In this document: piece by piece, positions 26,696 through 34,837 of the stretch
Layout of the letters: every line of letters begins with the position of its first letter
Position numbering within the stretch: the first letter of the stretch is position 1
Position numbers and translations under genes: made by a program
Source: Hymenobacter sp. H14-R3
GTDB taxonomy: Bacteria; Bacteroidota; Bacteroidia; Cytophagales; Hymenobacteraceae
Length of the DNA: 64,000 bases
Reading direction: 5' to 3'
NCBI RefSeq assembly: GCF_030063445.1
Contig: NZ_JASITD010000014.1
Span: 62,001-126,000 of the forward strand
The notes under the pieces: generated by a model
Told to the model about the DNA's origin: nothing
The model's input: the letters and a program-made list of their open reading frames with translations, nothing else
The model's database searches: none

Positions 26696-27372
26696 TACCC
26701 CTCGCGCATCACGTAGCCCATGCCCACCACGGTATGAATGAGCTTGGGCGAAAAATCGCGGTCCAGCTTCTTACGCAAGTAGCTCACGTACACGTCGATA
26801 ACGTTGGTAGTCGTATCGAAGTCCAGGTCCCAGACGCGCTCGGCAATATCCACGCGCGACACCACGCGGCCGCGGTTGCGCAGCAGGTGTTCCAGCAGCG
26901 AGTACTCGCGGGTGGTGAGGGCGATGCGCTGGCCGGCGCGGGCCACGGTTTTGGCATCGAGGTCGAGCACGAGGTCGGCCATGCGCAGCTCGCGGCGTTC
27001 GCCGCTGGCGGCCGCGTAGCGCTGGGTGAGGGCGCGGGCGCGCATTAGCAACTCTCTGAATTCAAAGGGTTTAACTAAATAATCATCGGCCCCAGCCGCA
27101 AAGCCGGCCTCCTTATCGTCGAGGCTGTCGAGGGCCGTGAGCAGCAGTACGGGCACCCGCCGGCTGTGCGCCCGAATGCGGCGGCACAACTCCACACCGT
27201 TCACGTAGGGCAGGTTCACGTCCAGTATCACCAGGTCGTAGGGCTGCTGCTCGTAGAGCGACCAGCCCGTGCGCCCGTCGTAGGCCACGGTGAGGTCGTA
27301 GCCCTCGTGGGCAAAGCCTTTTTTGACGAACGAGGCCAGCGGCGGCTCGTCTTCGACCAACAGAATTTTCAT
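26695..27372 (-). CDS. OmpR/PhoB-family response regulator
   Basis: The 225-residue regulator has a receiver domain (acidic pair Glu7-Asp8, phospho-acceptor Asp51 in DLVILDVNLPYVNG, Lys in YLVKPFEFRELL). A winged-helix DNA-binding domain follows (LTTREYSLLEHLLRNRGRVVSR, then VDVYVSYLRKKLD). It is the first gene of the block that continues into the histidine kinase and the RND efflux genes. Its most likely role is activation of that efflux system. The stop codon touches the 27-bp-arm palindrome. Confidence 0.95.
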   Translation of the reverse strand: MKILLVEDEPPLASFVKKGFAHEGYDLTVAYDGRTGWSLYEQQPYDLVILDVNLPYVNGVELCRRIRAHSRRVPVLLLTALDSLDDKEAGFAAGADDYLVKPFEFRELLMRARALTQRYAAASGERRELRMADLVLDLDAKTVARAGQRIALTTREYSLLEHLLRNRGRVVSRVDIAERVWDLDFDTTTNVIDVYVSYLRKKLDRDFSPKLIHTVVGMGYVMREG

Positions 27373-27467
27373 AAATTACAACGAACTACGCATCCTATAC
27401 GGCCCCAACGAAAACAGGCTGCCCCGCAATCAAGTGCGAAGCAGCCTGCCAAAAACGGGCGCGCAGC

Positions 27468-27959
27468 TTACAACTGCGGGGTCACCTGGCCGGCTTGCTC
27501 GCGGCAGTAGGTGATGAAGTCGGAATTGACGGGCTCCAGCCCGCCTTCGCGCATCTTCACGGCCACCTGGCCGCGGTGGTAGCTGGCGTGCATCACGCAG
27601 TGGGTCAGGATGTCGCTCACCTGCGAGTCGAAGGCATCACCCTGAGAATTAGCGTATTGAATGTGGCGCAGCAGCTCCGTTTCGTCGGCGTTGGCGCAGA
27701 GGTCGGCAAAGGCCTGCGAGGTTTGCTCGTGCCAGTGGTGCAGGCCGGCGAGGTCGTGCTCCTGCCATACTTTAAGCGGGCTGGCCGTGCCCGAAAGGCG
27801 GGCAATCCAGATGGCCTGGGCATTGATGACGTGGCTGAAAATGCGCAGCGCCGGCTGCGGCGCTTCCTTGCCCGCAGCTACCGACGAGTCGAGGCGGCGC
27901 AGCAAAGTTTCGTTGGCCCACACGTTGAAAACGCCGAGCTTGGCGATGGTGTTAATCAT
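27468..27959 (-). CDS. DinB-like metal-binding four-helix protein
   Basis: The 163-residue protein has the DinB/YfiT layout of four helices, with the metal-ligand histidines in RIFSHVINAQAIW, near residue 45, and in MHASYHRGQVAVKMRE near 130. Members often act as thiol-dependent transferases, for example bacillithiol S-transferases, but this one cannot be assigned. I used the ATG that gives MINTIAKLGVFNVWANE. A TTG four codons upstream is also open. A family B palindrome lies just upstream. Confidence 0.85.
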   Translation of the reverse strand: MINTIAKLGVFNVWANETLLRRLDSSVAAGKEAPQPALRIFSHVINAQAIWIARLSGTASPLKVWQEHDLAGLHHWHEQTSQAFADLCANADETELLRHIQYANSQGDAFDSQVSDILTHCVMHASYHRGQVAVKMREGGLEPVNSDFITYCREQAGQVTPQL

Positions 27960-27989
27960 GAAGAAAGGCAAAAATTGGGTTTGAAATGC

Positions 27990-28032
27990 AAAAGAACGTC
28001 ATGCTGCGCTTGCCGCAGCATGACGTTCTTTT
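27990..28032. repeat. Intergenic palindrome, repeat family B copy 2
   Basis: A compact near-perfect 43-base palindrome: AAAAGAACGTCATGCTGCGC and its complement around TTGC. The same AAGAACGTC-TGCTGCGCTT arm starts the longer element at 30464. Confidence 0.88.
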
Positions 28033-28045
28033 GAGATAGCCTACC

Positions 28046-28507
28046 TCAGCGGGGGTCTTGCCACACCAGCTGTTCGTTGGTCTTGCGCTTGTCGAAGTTG
28101 CCGCAGCGCCCATCACCCTTGCCCGTGATGCCGCCTTCGGGGTGGCATAGTATTTTACCCTTCGGGTCGTAGAGCGTCGATTGCTGGTTGCAGCACGGAG
28201 CCGACTCGTAGTACACCGTTTCGCCCTCAAACTGATAGCGCGTAACCCGAATAATGGGGTTGCGCTTGCGCGTAGCCAATATCTTCTGGATGCGGTTTTG
28301 CAGCCACGCGGGGCGGGCCGTGCTGTCGAGGCGCATATCGCGGGCGGGCACGGCATCCACGGTGTTGGTGCTGGTGGGCGCGGGCGTATTGGGCTGGCTC
28401 ACAAAGCCTTCGGAGGGCGGCGTGGTGGGGGTATTCACTACCACATCCTGCTGGCAGGCCCCCAGCAACAGGGTGAGGGCGATAAGTGGAATAGACGAAC
28501 GACGCAT
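28046..28507 (-). CDS. Small lipoprotein, DUF6970-like
   Basis: The 153-residue precursor has a lipobox LLGAC (Cys18) and a Pro/Thr-rich spacer. A C-terminal domain of about 85 residues follows with RPAWLQNRIQKI, YESAPCCNQQSTLYD, CHPEGGITGKGDGRC and LVWQDPR. This cysteine-containing pattern matches what I recall of the DUF6970 family of Bacteroidota lipoproteins, whose function is unknown. The four cysteines suggest two disulfides or a metal site. It is alone between palindromes. Confidence 0.75.
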   Translation of the reverse strand: MRRSSIPLIALTLLLGACQQDVVVNTPTTPPSEGFVSQPNTPAPTSTNTVDAVPARDMRLDSTARPAWLQNRIQKILATRKRNPIIRVTRYQFEGETVYYESAPCCNQQSTLYDPKGKILCHPEGGITGKGDGRCGNFDKRKTNEQLVWQDPR

Positions 28508-28634
28508 AGCGGAGGGGTAGTAAGGCACAGGTAAAAAGTGCTTAGCCTTACGCCAACCAGCCTAAATAGTTGAAAAGCGTGCCGTAAGCTTCAGCTTGCC
28601 GTTGAGCTAGCAGGTGCAGCCACCCACCGGCCAG

Positions 28635-29054
28635 CTAAAGCTTACTGCCCAGCGCCCACACCTTGGGCCCGAACACGCAGCCGCCCACCACCAGCGCGGC
28701 CAGCGCGGCCAGCAGCACGGCCCCGGCCGCCACGTCTTTGGCTCGCCCCGCCAGCGGGTGGTAGCCCGGCGACGCCAGGTTGGTGAGTGCCTCAATGGCC
28801 GTGTTGAACAGCTCAGCGGCCCACACGCTGCCCACGGCCAGCGCCACCAGCGCCCATTCGGTCGGGCTCAGCCCAAAAAACCAGCCCACCCCCAGCACCA
28901 CCGCCGTGGCCACGGCGTGAAACTGCAAGTGTACCTCGGTGCGCAGGGCCGCCCCCACGCCCCGAAACGCGTGCCCGAAGCTGGCCGCCCGGCGGCGCAG
29001 CAGTCCCGGCCGGGCCGCCGGGCGGGCCACATCGGCCGCCCCCGGCTCAGACAT
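28635..29054 (-). CDS. Diacylglycerol/undecaprenol kinase (DgkA family)
   Basis: The 139-residue membrane enzyme has three hydrophobic helices. The family signature AAELFNTAIEALTN is followed by AGRAKDVAAGAVLL, containing the catalytic Glu and metal-binding residues. In Gram-positives the family phosphorylates undecaprenol, and in E. coli it phosphorylates diacylglycerol. The substrate here is not determined. Its ATG (29054) overlaps the stop of the upstream GNAT gene by eight bases, which points to translational coupling. Confidence 0.9.
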   Translation of the reverse strand: MSEPGAADVARPAARPGLLRRRAASFGHAFRGVGAALRTEVHLQFHAVATAVVLGVGWFFGLSPTEWALVALAVGSVWAAELFNTAIEALTNLASPGYHPLAGRAKDVAAGAVLLAALAALVVGGCVFGPKVWALGSKL

Positions 29055-29640
29055 TGTATTCGGCAAAGGTGGTGCGGCGCAGCTCGTGCCACTCGGGCCG
29101 CAAGACGCTGAAAATGACCGTGTCGCGCCGGTAGCCGTCGTGCAAAATGCGGTGGCTGCGCAGGGTGCCCTCCTCGGTGGCCCCCATGCGGCGCATGGCG
29201 TTTTGCGACTGCTGGTTGCGGCGGTCGGTTTCCAGCTCCACGCGCTCGCAGCCCAGCTGGTCGAAGGCGTAGCCCAGCAGCAGGTGCTTGGCCGCCCGGT
29301 TGAGGCCAGTGCGCTGAAAATCAGTGCCTATCCAAGTGTAGCCCACGCTCAGCTTGTCGTTGTCGAGGTCCAGGTTGTAGTAGCTGGTGCTGCCCGCCAG
29401 CCGCCCCGTAGCCCGGTCGATAATGGCGAATGGGTAGCGCTGCCCGGCCTGCCGCGCCTGCGTGGCCGCCGCAATGTAGGCCGCCAGGCTCACCGTATCA
29501 CCGGCGCGGGTAACGGTGAATTCCCAGATTTCGGGCGCAAAGGCCACGAGCTTTAACTCCTCAAAATCAGCGGCTTCGAGCGGGCGTAGGCGCACGCGGC
29601 TGTTTTCCAGTACCAGGTTTTGGGTGAAGTCGAAGGGCAT
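29047..29640 (-). CDS. GNAT-family N-acetyltransferase (RimJ/RimL type)
   Basis: The 197-residue protein has a GNAT fold. It starts with VRLRPLEAADFEELKLVAF, has the beta-bulge strand VGYTWIGTDFQRTGLNRAAK for acetyl-CoA binding, and continues with ERVELETDRRNQQSQNAMRR and GATEEGTLRSH, typical of the RimJ/RimL-like group. The acceptor is not known. It is translationally coupled to the DgkA-like gene. I chose the ATG giving MPFDFTQNLVLEN. Confidence 0.88.
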   Translation of the reverse strand: MPFDFTQNLVLENSRVRLRPLEAADFEELKLVAFAPEIWEFTVTRAGDTVSLAAYIAAATQARQAGQRYPFAIIDRATGRLAGSTSYYNLDLDNDKLSVGYTWIGTDFQRTGLNRAAKHLLLGYAFDQLGCERVELETDRRNQQSQNAMRRMGATEEGTLRSHRILHDGYRRDTVIFSVLRPEWHELRRTTFAEYNV

Positions 29641-29680
29641 AGCTAGTAGCGAATAGTGAAGCTGCAAAGATGCAAAAAAA

Positions 29681-29714
29681 CAAAGCCGCCCGGCACAGGG
29701 CCGGGCGGCTTTTA
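29681..29714 (-). terminator. Intrinsic terminator between the small unknown gene and the GNAT gene
   Basis: The stem AAAGCCGCCCGG/CCGGGCGGCTTT with a short loop is followed on the minus strand by a run of T. It would end the two-gene unit at 29737-30424. Confidence 0.88.
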
Positions 29715-29736
29715 CGGGGCCAACGGGCCGCCAATG

Positions 29737-29922
29737 CTAAAACGAGTACGTGTAGCCGGGGATGGTAACGGGGTTGAGGCGATAGTATTCTTCCCCATTA
29801 GGGCCGATAAAATCTAACTCGGCCTCGCCAGGCGCAAAAACCGGGCGCGCGGCTTTGCGGGCCTCCCGAACGGCTTGCCGCAGGTCGATTTTTTTAGAAC
29901 GCTTCCCGGAAAATGTTTTCAT
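29737..29922 (-). CDS. Small basic protein, second gene of an overlapping pair
   Basis: The 61-residue protein has a basic N-terminal helix (MKTFSGKRSKKIDLRQAVRE) and a short C-terminal strand region (ELDFIGPNGEEYYRLNPVTI). Its ATG lies 29 bases inside the end of the upstream gene in another frame. The overlap makes it likely that both are translated from one message. No family is recognised. The size and arrangement are compatible with the small member of a toxin-antitoxin-like pair, which is speculation. A strong terminator follows. Confidence 0.6.
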   Translation of the reverse strand: MKTFSGKRSKKIDLRQAVREARKAARPVFAPGEAELDFIGPNGEEYYRLNPVTIPGYTYSF

Positions 29923-30424
29923 AACGCGCGATAATCTGTTTTTTGAGCAACTGGTTGGCTGCTACCCCATTGGGCAATATGAAGATAGTGCTGTTTTTGG
30001 GCCTGGTAGTTACGGTAAAACGCAACGGATTGATTTTCAATTCCAGCATGCGCTTGTAAAGCCGAAACCGCTTGGTACTCTCGTCGCTGGTTTCATTCAT
30101 CATCGCGGCGGCAATAAAGCCAAAGCAGGCTTGCGGGTCGTGGCGTAGCACCTCGGCCAGAATGGCCAGCACAGTGCCGCCGAGCTTGCCCGCCGCCTGC
30201 TGGTTGGTGCGCAGCCGGTAGCGGTTGACGTTCTGCACCTTGGCATAAAAGTCGGCCGTGTAGAGATGGTTGGTGTAGGCATGAATCTCTACCAGATACT
30301 TCCGCCGCGAACTCGGCGTGTGCATGAAAAACTTGTAGATATCGACAAATACCCAGCTTTCCCGCCCCATTGTGCTGTTGCGGTTGCGCTGCACCAGGCG
30401 GTAGGGGAGAACGGTGTTAAACAA
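29894..30424 (-). CDS. Unknown protein, first gene of an overlapping pair
   Basis: The 176-residue protein has segments KYLVEIHAYTNHLYTADFYAK, GGTVLAILAEVLRHDPQACFGF and STKRFRLYKRMLELKINP. The order of a strand-rich N-terminal part, a helix before a 'P-x-A-x-F-x-F' strand and an 'RxRLYxR'-type helix resembles DUF6934-like proteins of Bacteroidota, but this is from memory and weak. The start is uncertain: TTG at 30424 is used here, ATG at 30370 is an alternative, and the frame stays open to 30493 inside a palindrome. It overlaps the next gene by 29 bases. Confidence 0.6.
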   Translation of the reverse strand: MFNTVLPYRLVQRNRNSTMGRESWVFVDIYKFFMHTPSSRRKYLVEIHAYTNHLYTADFYAKVQNVNRYRLRTNQQAAGKLGGTVLAILAEVLRHDPQACFGFIAAAMMNETSDESTKRFRLYKRMLELKINPLRFTVTTRPKNSTIFILPNGVAANQLLKKQIIARYENIFREAF

Positions 30425-30463
30425 TGGGGTGAAGGTGCTGAGTATGAGAATGCAAAGAAAATA

Positions 30464-30566
30464 AAGAACGTCCTGCTGCGCTTGCCGAAGCACCTCGCTC
30501 GCATCGCTGAGGAGTTAATCCTAGCGGTGCGGCAGAGGTGCTTCGGCAAGCGCAGCAGGACGTTCT
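30464..30566. repeat. Large intergenic palindrome, repeat family B copy 3
   Basis: The arms of about 44 bases begin AGAACGTCCTGCTGCGCTTG and are near-perfect reverse complements around a loop of about 15 bases. It lies between fumC and the overlapping gene pair and shares its outer arm with the copy at 27990. Confidence 0.9.
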
Positions 30567-30593
30567 ACAGTCTGCTAACAGCTTGATGGAAAA

Positions 30594-31997
30594 TTACTTA
30601 ATCTCGCCCACCATGTCCTCGGGCTTCAGCCACTGGTCGAAGTCCTCGGCCGTCACGTAGCCGAGCTGGATGGCGGTTTCCTTGAGGGTCGAGCCGTTTT
30701 TGTGGGCCGTTTGGGCAATTTCGGCGGCCTTGTAGTAGCCGATGTGGGGGTTGAGGGCCGTTACCAGCATCAGGCTGCTATCGACGTGCTTTTTGATATT
30801 GGGCAGGATGGGCTCGATGCCCATGGCGCACTTGTCGTTGAAGGCTACGCACACGTCGCCGAGCAGGCGGGCCGAGTGCAGGAAGTTGTAAATCATGACG
30901 GGCTTGAATACGTTCAGCTCGAAATGGCCCATGCTGCCGCCCACCGTAATGGCCACGTCGTTGCCCATTACCTGGGCCGAAACCATCGTCATGGCCTCGC
31001 ACTGGGTGGGGTTTACCTTGCCGGGCATGATGCTGCTACCGGGCTCATTATCAGGAATATGAATCTCACCGATGCCCGCGCGCGGGCCGCTGCTGAGCAT
31101 CCGGATGTCGTTGGCGATTTTCATCAGGCTCACGGCTACCAGCTTGAGCGCGCCGTGGGTTTCCACGATGGCGTCGTGGGCGGCCAGGGCCTCAAACTTG
31201 TTTTCGGCCGTGACGAAGGGCAGGCCCGTAAGCTCGGCAATGTACTTGGCCACGTTTTCGGAGTAGCCGGGGGGCGTGTTGATGCCCGTGCCCACGGCCG
31301 TGCCGCCCAGCGCCAGCTCACTCAAGTGGCTGAGCGTGTTGTTGATAGCCCGCAGGCCGTGGTCGAGCTGCGAGGCGTAGCCCGAAAACTCCTGGCCCAG
31401 GGTCAGCGGCGTGGCATCCATGAAGTGCGTGCGACCGATTTTCACCACGTGCTTGAAGTCTGCCGACTTCCGGCGCAGCGTGTCGCGCAGCTTCGTGATG
31501 CCCGGTATCGTGTTCTCTACCAATATCTTGTAGGCCGCGATGTGCATGGCCGTGGGGAAGGTGTCGTTGCTCGACTGCGACTTATTCACGTCGTCGTTGG
31601 GAGCCAAAAACTTCTTCTCGTCGCTGAGCAGGCCGCCGTGCAGCACGTGGCCGCGGTAGGCAATCACCTCGTTCACGTTCATGTTGCTCTGCGTGCCCGA
31701 GCCCGTTTGCCACACCACCAGCGGAAACGAGTCGGCGAGCTTGCCGGCCAGAATCTCGTCGGCCACTTGGCCAATGAGGGCGGCTTTGTCGGCGTCGAGC
31801 ACGCCGGCATCGCGGTTGGTGAGGGCAGCGGCCTTTTTCAAATAAGCGAAGGCGGCGATAATCTCCTTCGGCATCTTGTTGATATCCTGCGCGATGGGGA
31901 AGTTTTCGATGCTGCGCTGGGTTTGGGCGCCCCAATAGGCGTCGGCGGGCACTTGCACCTGGCCCATGGTGTCTTTTTCGGTCCGAAACTGGCTCAT
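30594..31997 (-). CDS. fumC: Class II fumarate hydratase
   Basis: The enzyme interconverts fumarate and L-malate in the citric acid cycle as a soluble homotetramer. At 467 residues it is full length. The family signature [17 protein letters not shown] is near residue 318, with [15 protein letters not shown] and [20 protein letters not shown] upstream. The start ATG gives [17 protein letters not shown]. An upstream in-frame extension of 40 codons reads through non-coding sequence. A TACTTTTG promoter element is about 100 bases upstream. It is not next to the sucAB genes, which lie 13 kb away. Confidence 0.96.
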   Translation of the reverse strand: MSQFRTEKDTMGQVQVPADAYWGAQTQRSIENFPIAQDINKMPKEIIAAFAYLKKAAALTNRDAGVLDADKAALIGQVADEILAGKLADSFPLVVWQTGSGTQSNMNVNEVIAYRGHVLHGGLLSDEKKFLAPNDDVNKSQSSNDTFPTAMHIAAYKILVENTIPGITKLRDTLRRKSADFKHVVKIGRTHFMDATPLTLGQEFSGYASQLDHGLRAINNTLSHLSELALGGTAVGTGINTPPGYSENVAKYIAELTGLPFVTAENKFEALAAHDAIVETHGALKLVAVSLMKIANDIRMLSSGPRAGIGEIHIPDNEPGSSIMPGKVNPTQCEAMTMVSAQVMGNDVAITVGGSMGHFELNVFKPVMIYNFLHSARLLGDVCVAFNDKCAMGIEPILPNIKKHVDSSLMLVTALNPHIGYYKAAEIAQTAHKNGSTLKETAIQLGYVTAEDFDQWLKPEDMVGEIK

Positions 31998-32095
31998 TCT
32001 GAGTAGGGTATGAGGGGGTGAGGGTAGGCGGGTAGGAAGGGGTGGGGCCAGCGCGGCCCTGCCGAAACCCAGGCAACACCGTGCGCTGGGCAGGG

Positions 32096-32103
32096 CAAAA
32101 GTA
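32096..32103 (-). promoter_or_regulatory. -7 promoter element for fumC
   Basis: The minus strand reads TACTTTTG, matching TAnnTTTG. This gives an untranslated leader of about 90 bases. No clear -33 box is seen. Confidence 0.42.
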
Positions 32104-32201
32104 AGGCCGCTGCCCACCGCCCGGCAGCCATTGGCCGGCCGTGCTCGTAAAGCCTGTTACCCGCCCTACATAAAACCTCCTACCCCCATACCCTATTAAT
32201 C

Positions 32202-32378
32202 ATGAACAAGCCCACGCCCACTCCCGACCCCCACACCGAGCCCCCCGTACCCGTGCAAGGCGACGGCGTGCCCGATTACAGCCACCTCGAAATCCACACC
32301 GAATCGGACTTGCCTACGCCCGACAAAGCTGGTGGTAGCGCCACCGAGCCCGAAAGCGGCGGTGGTTACAGCGGCTAG
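32202..32378 (+). CDS. Small acidic Pro-rich protein
   Basis: This short frame encodes 58 residues: MNKPTPTPDPHTEPPVPVQG, then DGVPDYSHLEIHTESDLPTP and a Gly/Ser tail. The composition is Pro, Glu, Asp and Thr, with no membrane segment, and it is probably disordered. The codon use (third-position G/C, few rare codons) is like that of neighbouring genes. It is divergent from fumC and followed by a palindrome. No family is recognised, but similar short Pro-rich proteins occur in Bacteroidota genomes. Confidence 0.5.
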   Translation: MNKPTPTPDPHTEPPVPVQGDGVPDYSHLEIHTESDLPTPDKAGGSATEPESGGGYSG

Positions 32379-32385
32379 CCTTATC

Positions 32386-32490
32386 GGTGTTTTCACCGCA
32401 GCGGCCGCGGAAGGTTCCGCAAAAGAGACGCAGAAGAACAACCTCTACGTCTCTTCTGCGAAACCCGCTGCGTCCGCTGCGGTGAAAACC
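32386..32490. repeat. Long intergenic inverted repeat
   Basis: The outer arms GTTTTCACCGCAGCGG/CCGCTGCGGTGAAAAC and inner arms AAGAGACGCAGAAG/CTCTTCTGCG pair around a short loop. It lies between the 58-residue gene and the alpha/beta-hydrolase gene and is unlike the other repeat families here in sequence. Confidence 0.85.
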
Positions 32491-32505
32491 CAGTAGCTTA
32501 GCGCT

Positions 32506-33549
32506 ATGTCTTTCACTCGCTACCTGCTGCTACTGGCCGCCGCGCTGCCCGCCTGCCAACCCGCCGCCACTACCGCTCCGGCGGCCGCGCCCAGCACCTA
32601 TTTCCCGGCCGTCGAAACCGGTGTGAAAACCGGCGGTGTGCAGGTGATTCCCATCACCACGCCCAAGGGCAAGTTCAACGTCTGGACCAAGCGGTTTGGT
32701 AACAACCCCAAAATCAAGGTGTTGCTGCTGAACGGCGGCCCCGGCGCCACGCACGAGTATTTCGAGTGCATGGAAAGCTTCCTGCCGCAGGAGGGCATCG
32801 AATTCATTTACTACGACCAGCTGGGCTGCGGCAACTCCGACAACCCCCGCGATACCAGCATGTGGAGCCTGCCGCGCTACGTGGAGGAAGTGGAGCAGGT
32901 GCGCCAAGCCCTGAAGCTGGATAAAAGCAACTTCTACCTGCTGGGCCACAGCTGGGGCGGCATCCTGGCGGCCGAGTACGCCTTCAAGTATCAGCAAAAT
33001 CTTAAAGGACTCATTATCAGTAATATGATGATGAGCGGCCCCGCCTATGGCAAATATGCCCAGGACGTGCTGGCCAAGCAGATGAAGCCCGCCGTACTAA
33101 CCGAAATCCGGCAAATTGAGGCCGAAAAAGACTTCGCCAACCCGCGCTACATGGCGCTGCTGGAGCCCAATTTCTACGCCGAGCACCTGTGCCGCCTCGT
33201 GCCCAACCCCGAGCCCGTGACCCGCGCCATGAGCAAGGTCAACCAGTCGCTCTACGTGACCATGCAGGGCCCCAGCGAGTTCGGTATCTCGGGCAAGCTC
33301 ACTACCTGGGACCGCACCAAGGACCTGCCGCAGCTCACAGTGCCGGTGCTCAGCATCGGCGGCAAGTACGACACCATGGACCCTGCCCACATGGCCTGGA
33401 TTGCCACCCAAGTCAAGCACGGCAACTCCCTCATCTGCCCCCAGGGCAGCCACATGGCCATGTACGACGACCAGCAAGTGTACATGGCCGGCCTCACCAA
33501 GTTCCTGAAAACCGTGGACGACGGCTCTTTCAAAGGGGTGAATCAGTAA
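32506..33549 (+). CDS. Proline iminopeptidase-like alpha/beta-hydrolase lipoprotein
   Basis: The 347-residue precursor has a lipobox LPAC (Cys17). The hydrolase domain shows the oxyanion motif LLNGGPGATHEY (residues 75-85), YYDQLGCGNSDNP and the nucleophile elbow LLGHSWGG with Ser149. The GxSxGG elbow and GGPG motif are those of peptidase family S33 (proline iminopeptidase), so removal of N-terminal Pro from peptides is likely. Asp (KYDTMDP) and His (PQGSHMAMYDD) complete the triad. Lipoprotein location suggests envelope peptide scavenging. The gene stands alone. Confidence 0.9.
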   Translation: MSFTRYLLLLAAALPACQPAATTAPAAAPSTYFPAVETGVKTGGVQVIPITTPKGKFNVWTKRFGNNPKIKVLLLNGGPGATHEYFECMESFLPQEGIEFIYYDQLGCGNSDNPRDTSMWSLPRYVEEVEQVRQALKLDKSNFYLLGHSWGGILAAEYAFKYQQNLKGLIISNMMMSGPAYGKYAQDVLAKQMKPAVLTEIRQIEAEKDFANPRYMALLEPNFYAEHLCRLVPNPEPVTRAMSKVNQSLYVTMQGPSEFGISGKLTTWDRTKDLPQLTVPVLSIGGKYDTMDPAHMAWIATQVKHGNSLICPQGSHMAMYDDQQVYMAGLTKFLKTVDDGSFKGVNQ

Positions 33550-33560
33550 GTTGGTGAATG

Positions 33561-33612
33561 AGTGAGTTGGTGAATGAGCGATTAAATTCTTTCACCGATT
33601 CACCAACTCATC
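33561..33612. repeat. Inverted repeat between convergent genes
   Basis: The arms GAGTTGGTGAAT and ATTCACCAACTC, with an extra partial copy of GGTGAATGAG, fill the 64-base gap between the hydrolase and anti-sigma genes. No T run follows, so it is not a typical terminator. Confidence 0.6.
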
Positions 33613-33613
33613 C

Positions 33614-34717
33614 CTAAAAAGGCACTGCTACCATCACCATGCGGGGGGCGCGCTGGCCGCCGCTGATGCCGGGCACCCACTTGGGGCCGTCGCACACCAG
33701 GCGCTGGGCCTCAGCGTCGTAGTCGGCGCGCAGACCGTGTAACACCCTCATTTCCTGAATCTTGCCATCGGCCCCGATGGTTACGCCCAGCTGCACCGTG
33801 CCCGAGAGGGGTTGGTCGGGGGCTTCGGGCTTGAACTCGGTGGCCTCGCGGCGCAGCTGCTCGCGCCAAGCGGCGTAGCCACCTACCGGCGTGGGCGGCA
33901 GGCCCGGCGCGGCGGGCATGGCCGTGGCCCGCACCTTGGCGGCATTGTCCAGCGCGCTCTTGCGCAGGGCCAGGCCATTCACGCGCCCCGCCAGGGCCAC
34001 GGAGTCGGTAGGGGCAGCGGCAGCGGCGCGGGCTACCGGCGCGGCGGGAATAGCAGCCGAACTCACAATGAGGTCGGGGGCCGTCTCACCTAGCCTTTCA
34101 GCTATCGGAGTAGGCTTAGTAGCGGCAACATCCTTATTCGACAGCGTTGCAAGCGGCCGCTGGGCAGGCCGCGTCATTGCGGTGGGTTTGGGCCGGGCTG
34201 CTGGGCGGGCTACTGCCACTGATGCGGCCGCGCTGGCATTGGGAACTGACTCGTTAGTTGCCGCTTGCGGGGCTACCGCAGTGGTGGCGGCCGGGGCAGT
34301 GGGCTGCGTGCTAACGGCAACGGGCAGCTGCGCCGCCGGCGAATGCTGGCGCTGTTGCCACGTCCACCAGCCGCCGGCCAGCAAGCCAAAAAGCAGGGCG
34401 GCGGCGGCGGCGAGTTGGGGCACCAACCAGCGGTGGCGGCGCGTTTCGCGCACCAGCCGGGCCGGGGCGGCCTGCTGCTGCACGCGCTGGCGCAGCCGCA
34501 ATTGCAGCTGGGCCAGGGCCTGGTCGGTGGTGGTGGCGGGCGTTTGCATGAGGCCGGCCAGCACGTCGGCGCAGCGGGCGCAGGCCAGCGTGTGGGCCTC
34601 CACGCGGTGCTGGGCCGCGGGAGCCAGCGTGCCCGCCGCATACTGGCGCAGCAGTGCCACCGGCAGGTGCGGGCCGGCCGGGGCAGTAGCGTTCAGTAAG
34701 GGGTTGGCAGGCAGCAT
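33614..34717 (-). CDS. Anti-sigma factor fused to a TonB-like C-terminal domain
   Basis: The 367-residue protein starts with a zinc-finger-like anti-sigma segment, His42-x3-Cys46-x2-Cys49 (HTLACARC). A single membrane helix follows near residues 96-118 (LAAAAALLFGLLAGGWW), then a long Ala/Pro/Thr-rich linker. The final domain of about 95 residues (GTVQLGVTIGADGKIQEMRV, then ending in a hydrophobic strand) matches the C-terminal domain of TonB-like energy transducers. It is downstream of the ECF sigma gene on the same strand. The periplasmic TonB-like domain may link an outer-membrane signal to release of the sigma factor. This is inference. Confidence 0.8.
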   Translation of the reverse strand: MLPANPLLNATAPAGPHLPVALLRQYAAGTLAPAAQHRVEAHTLACARCADVLAGLMQTPATTTDQALAQLQLRLRQRVQQQAAPARLVRETRRHRWLVPQLAAAAALLFGLLAGGWWTWQQRQHSPAAQLPVAVSTQPTAPAATTAVAPQAATNESVPNASAAASVAVARPAARPKPTAMTRPAQRPLATLSNKDVAATKPTPIAERLGETAPDLIVSSAAIPAAPVARAAAAAPTDSVALAGRVNGLALRKSALDNAAKVRATAMPAAPGLPPTPVGGYAAWREQLRREATEFKPEAPDQPLSGTVQLGVTIGADGKIQEMRVLHGLRADYDAEAQRLVCDGPKWVPGISGGQRAPRMVMVAVPF

Positions 34718-34837
34718 GTTGGTTGAATTAAGGAGTAGGAGTGAAGAAGTAGGAATTGAATTTTTGGGTGAGGAATAACAGGTGTTCTAGCAATTAGCAG
34801 ACCGTCTTGATGAGCTTACCGAAGCAGGATGGGATGT

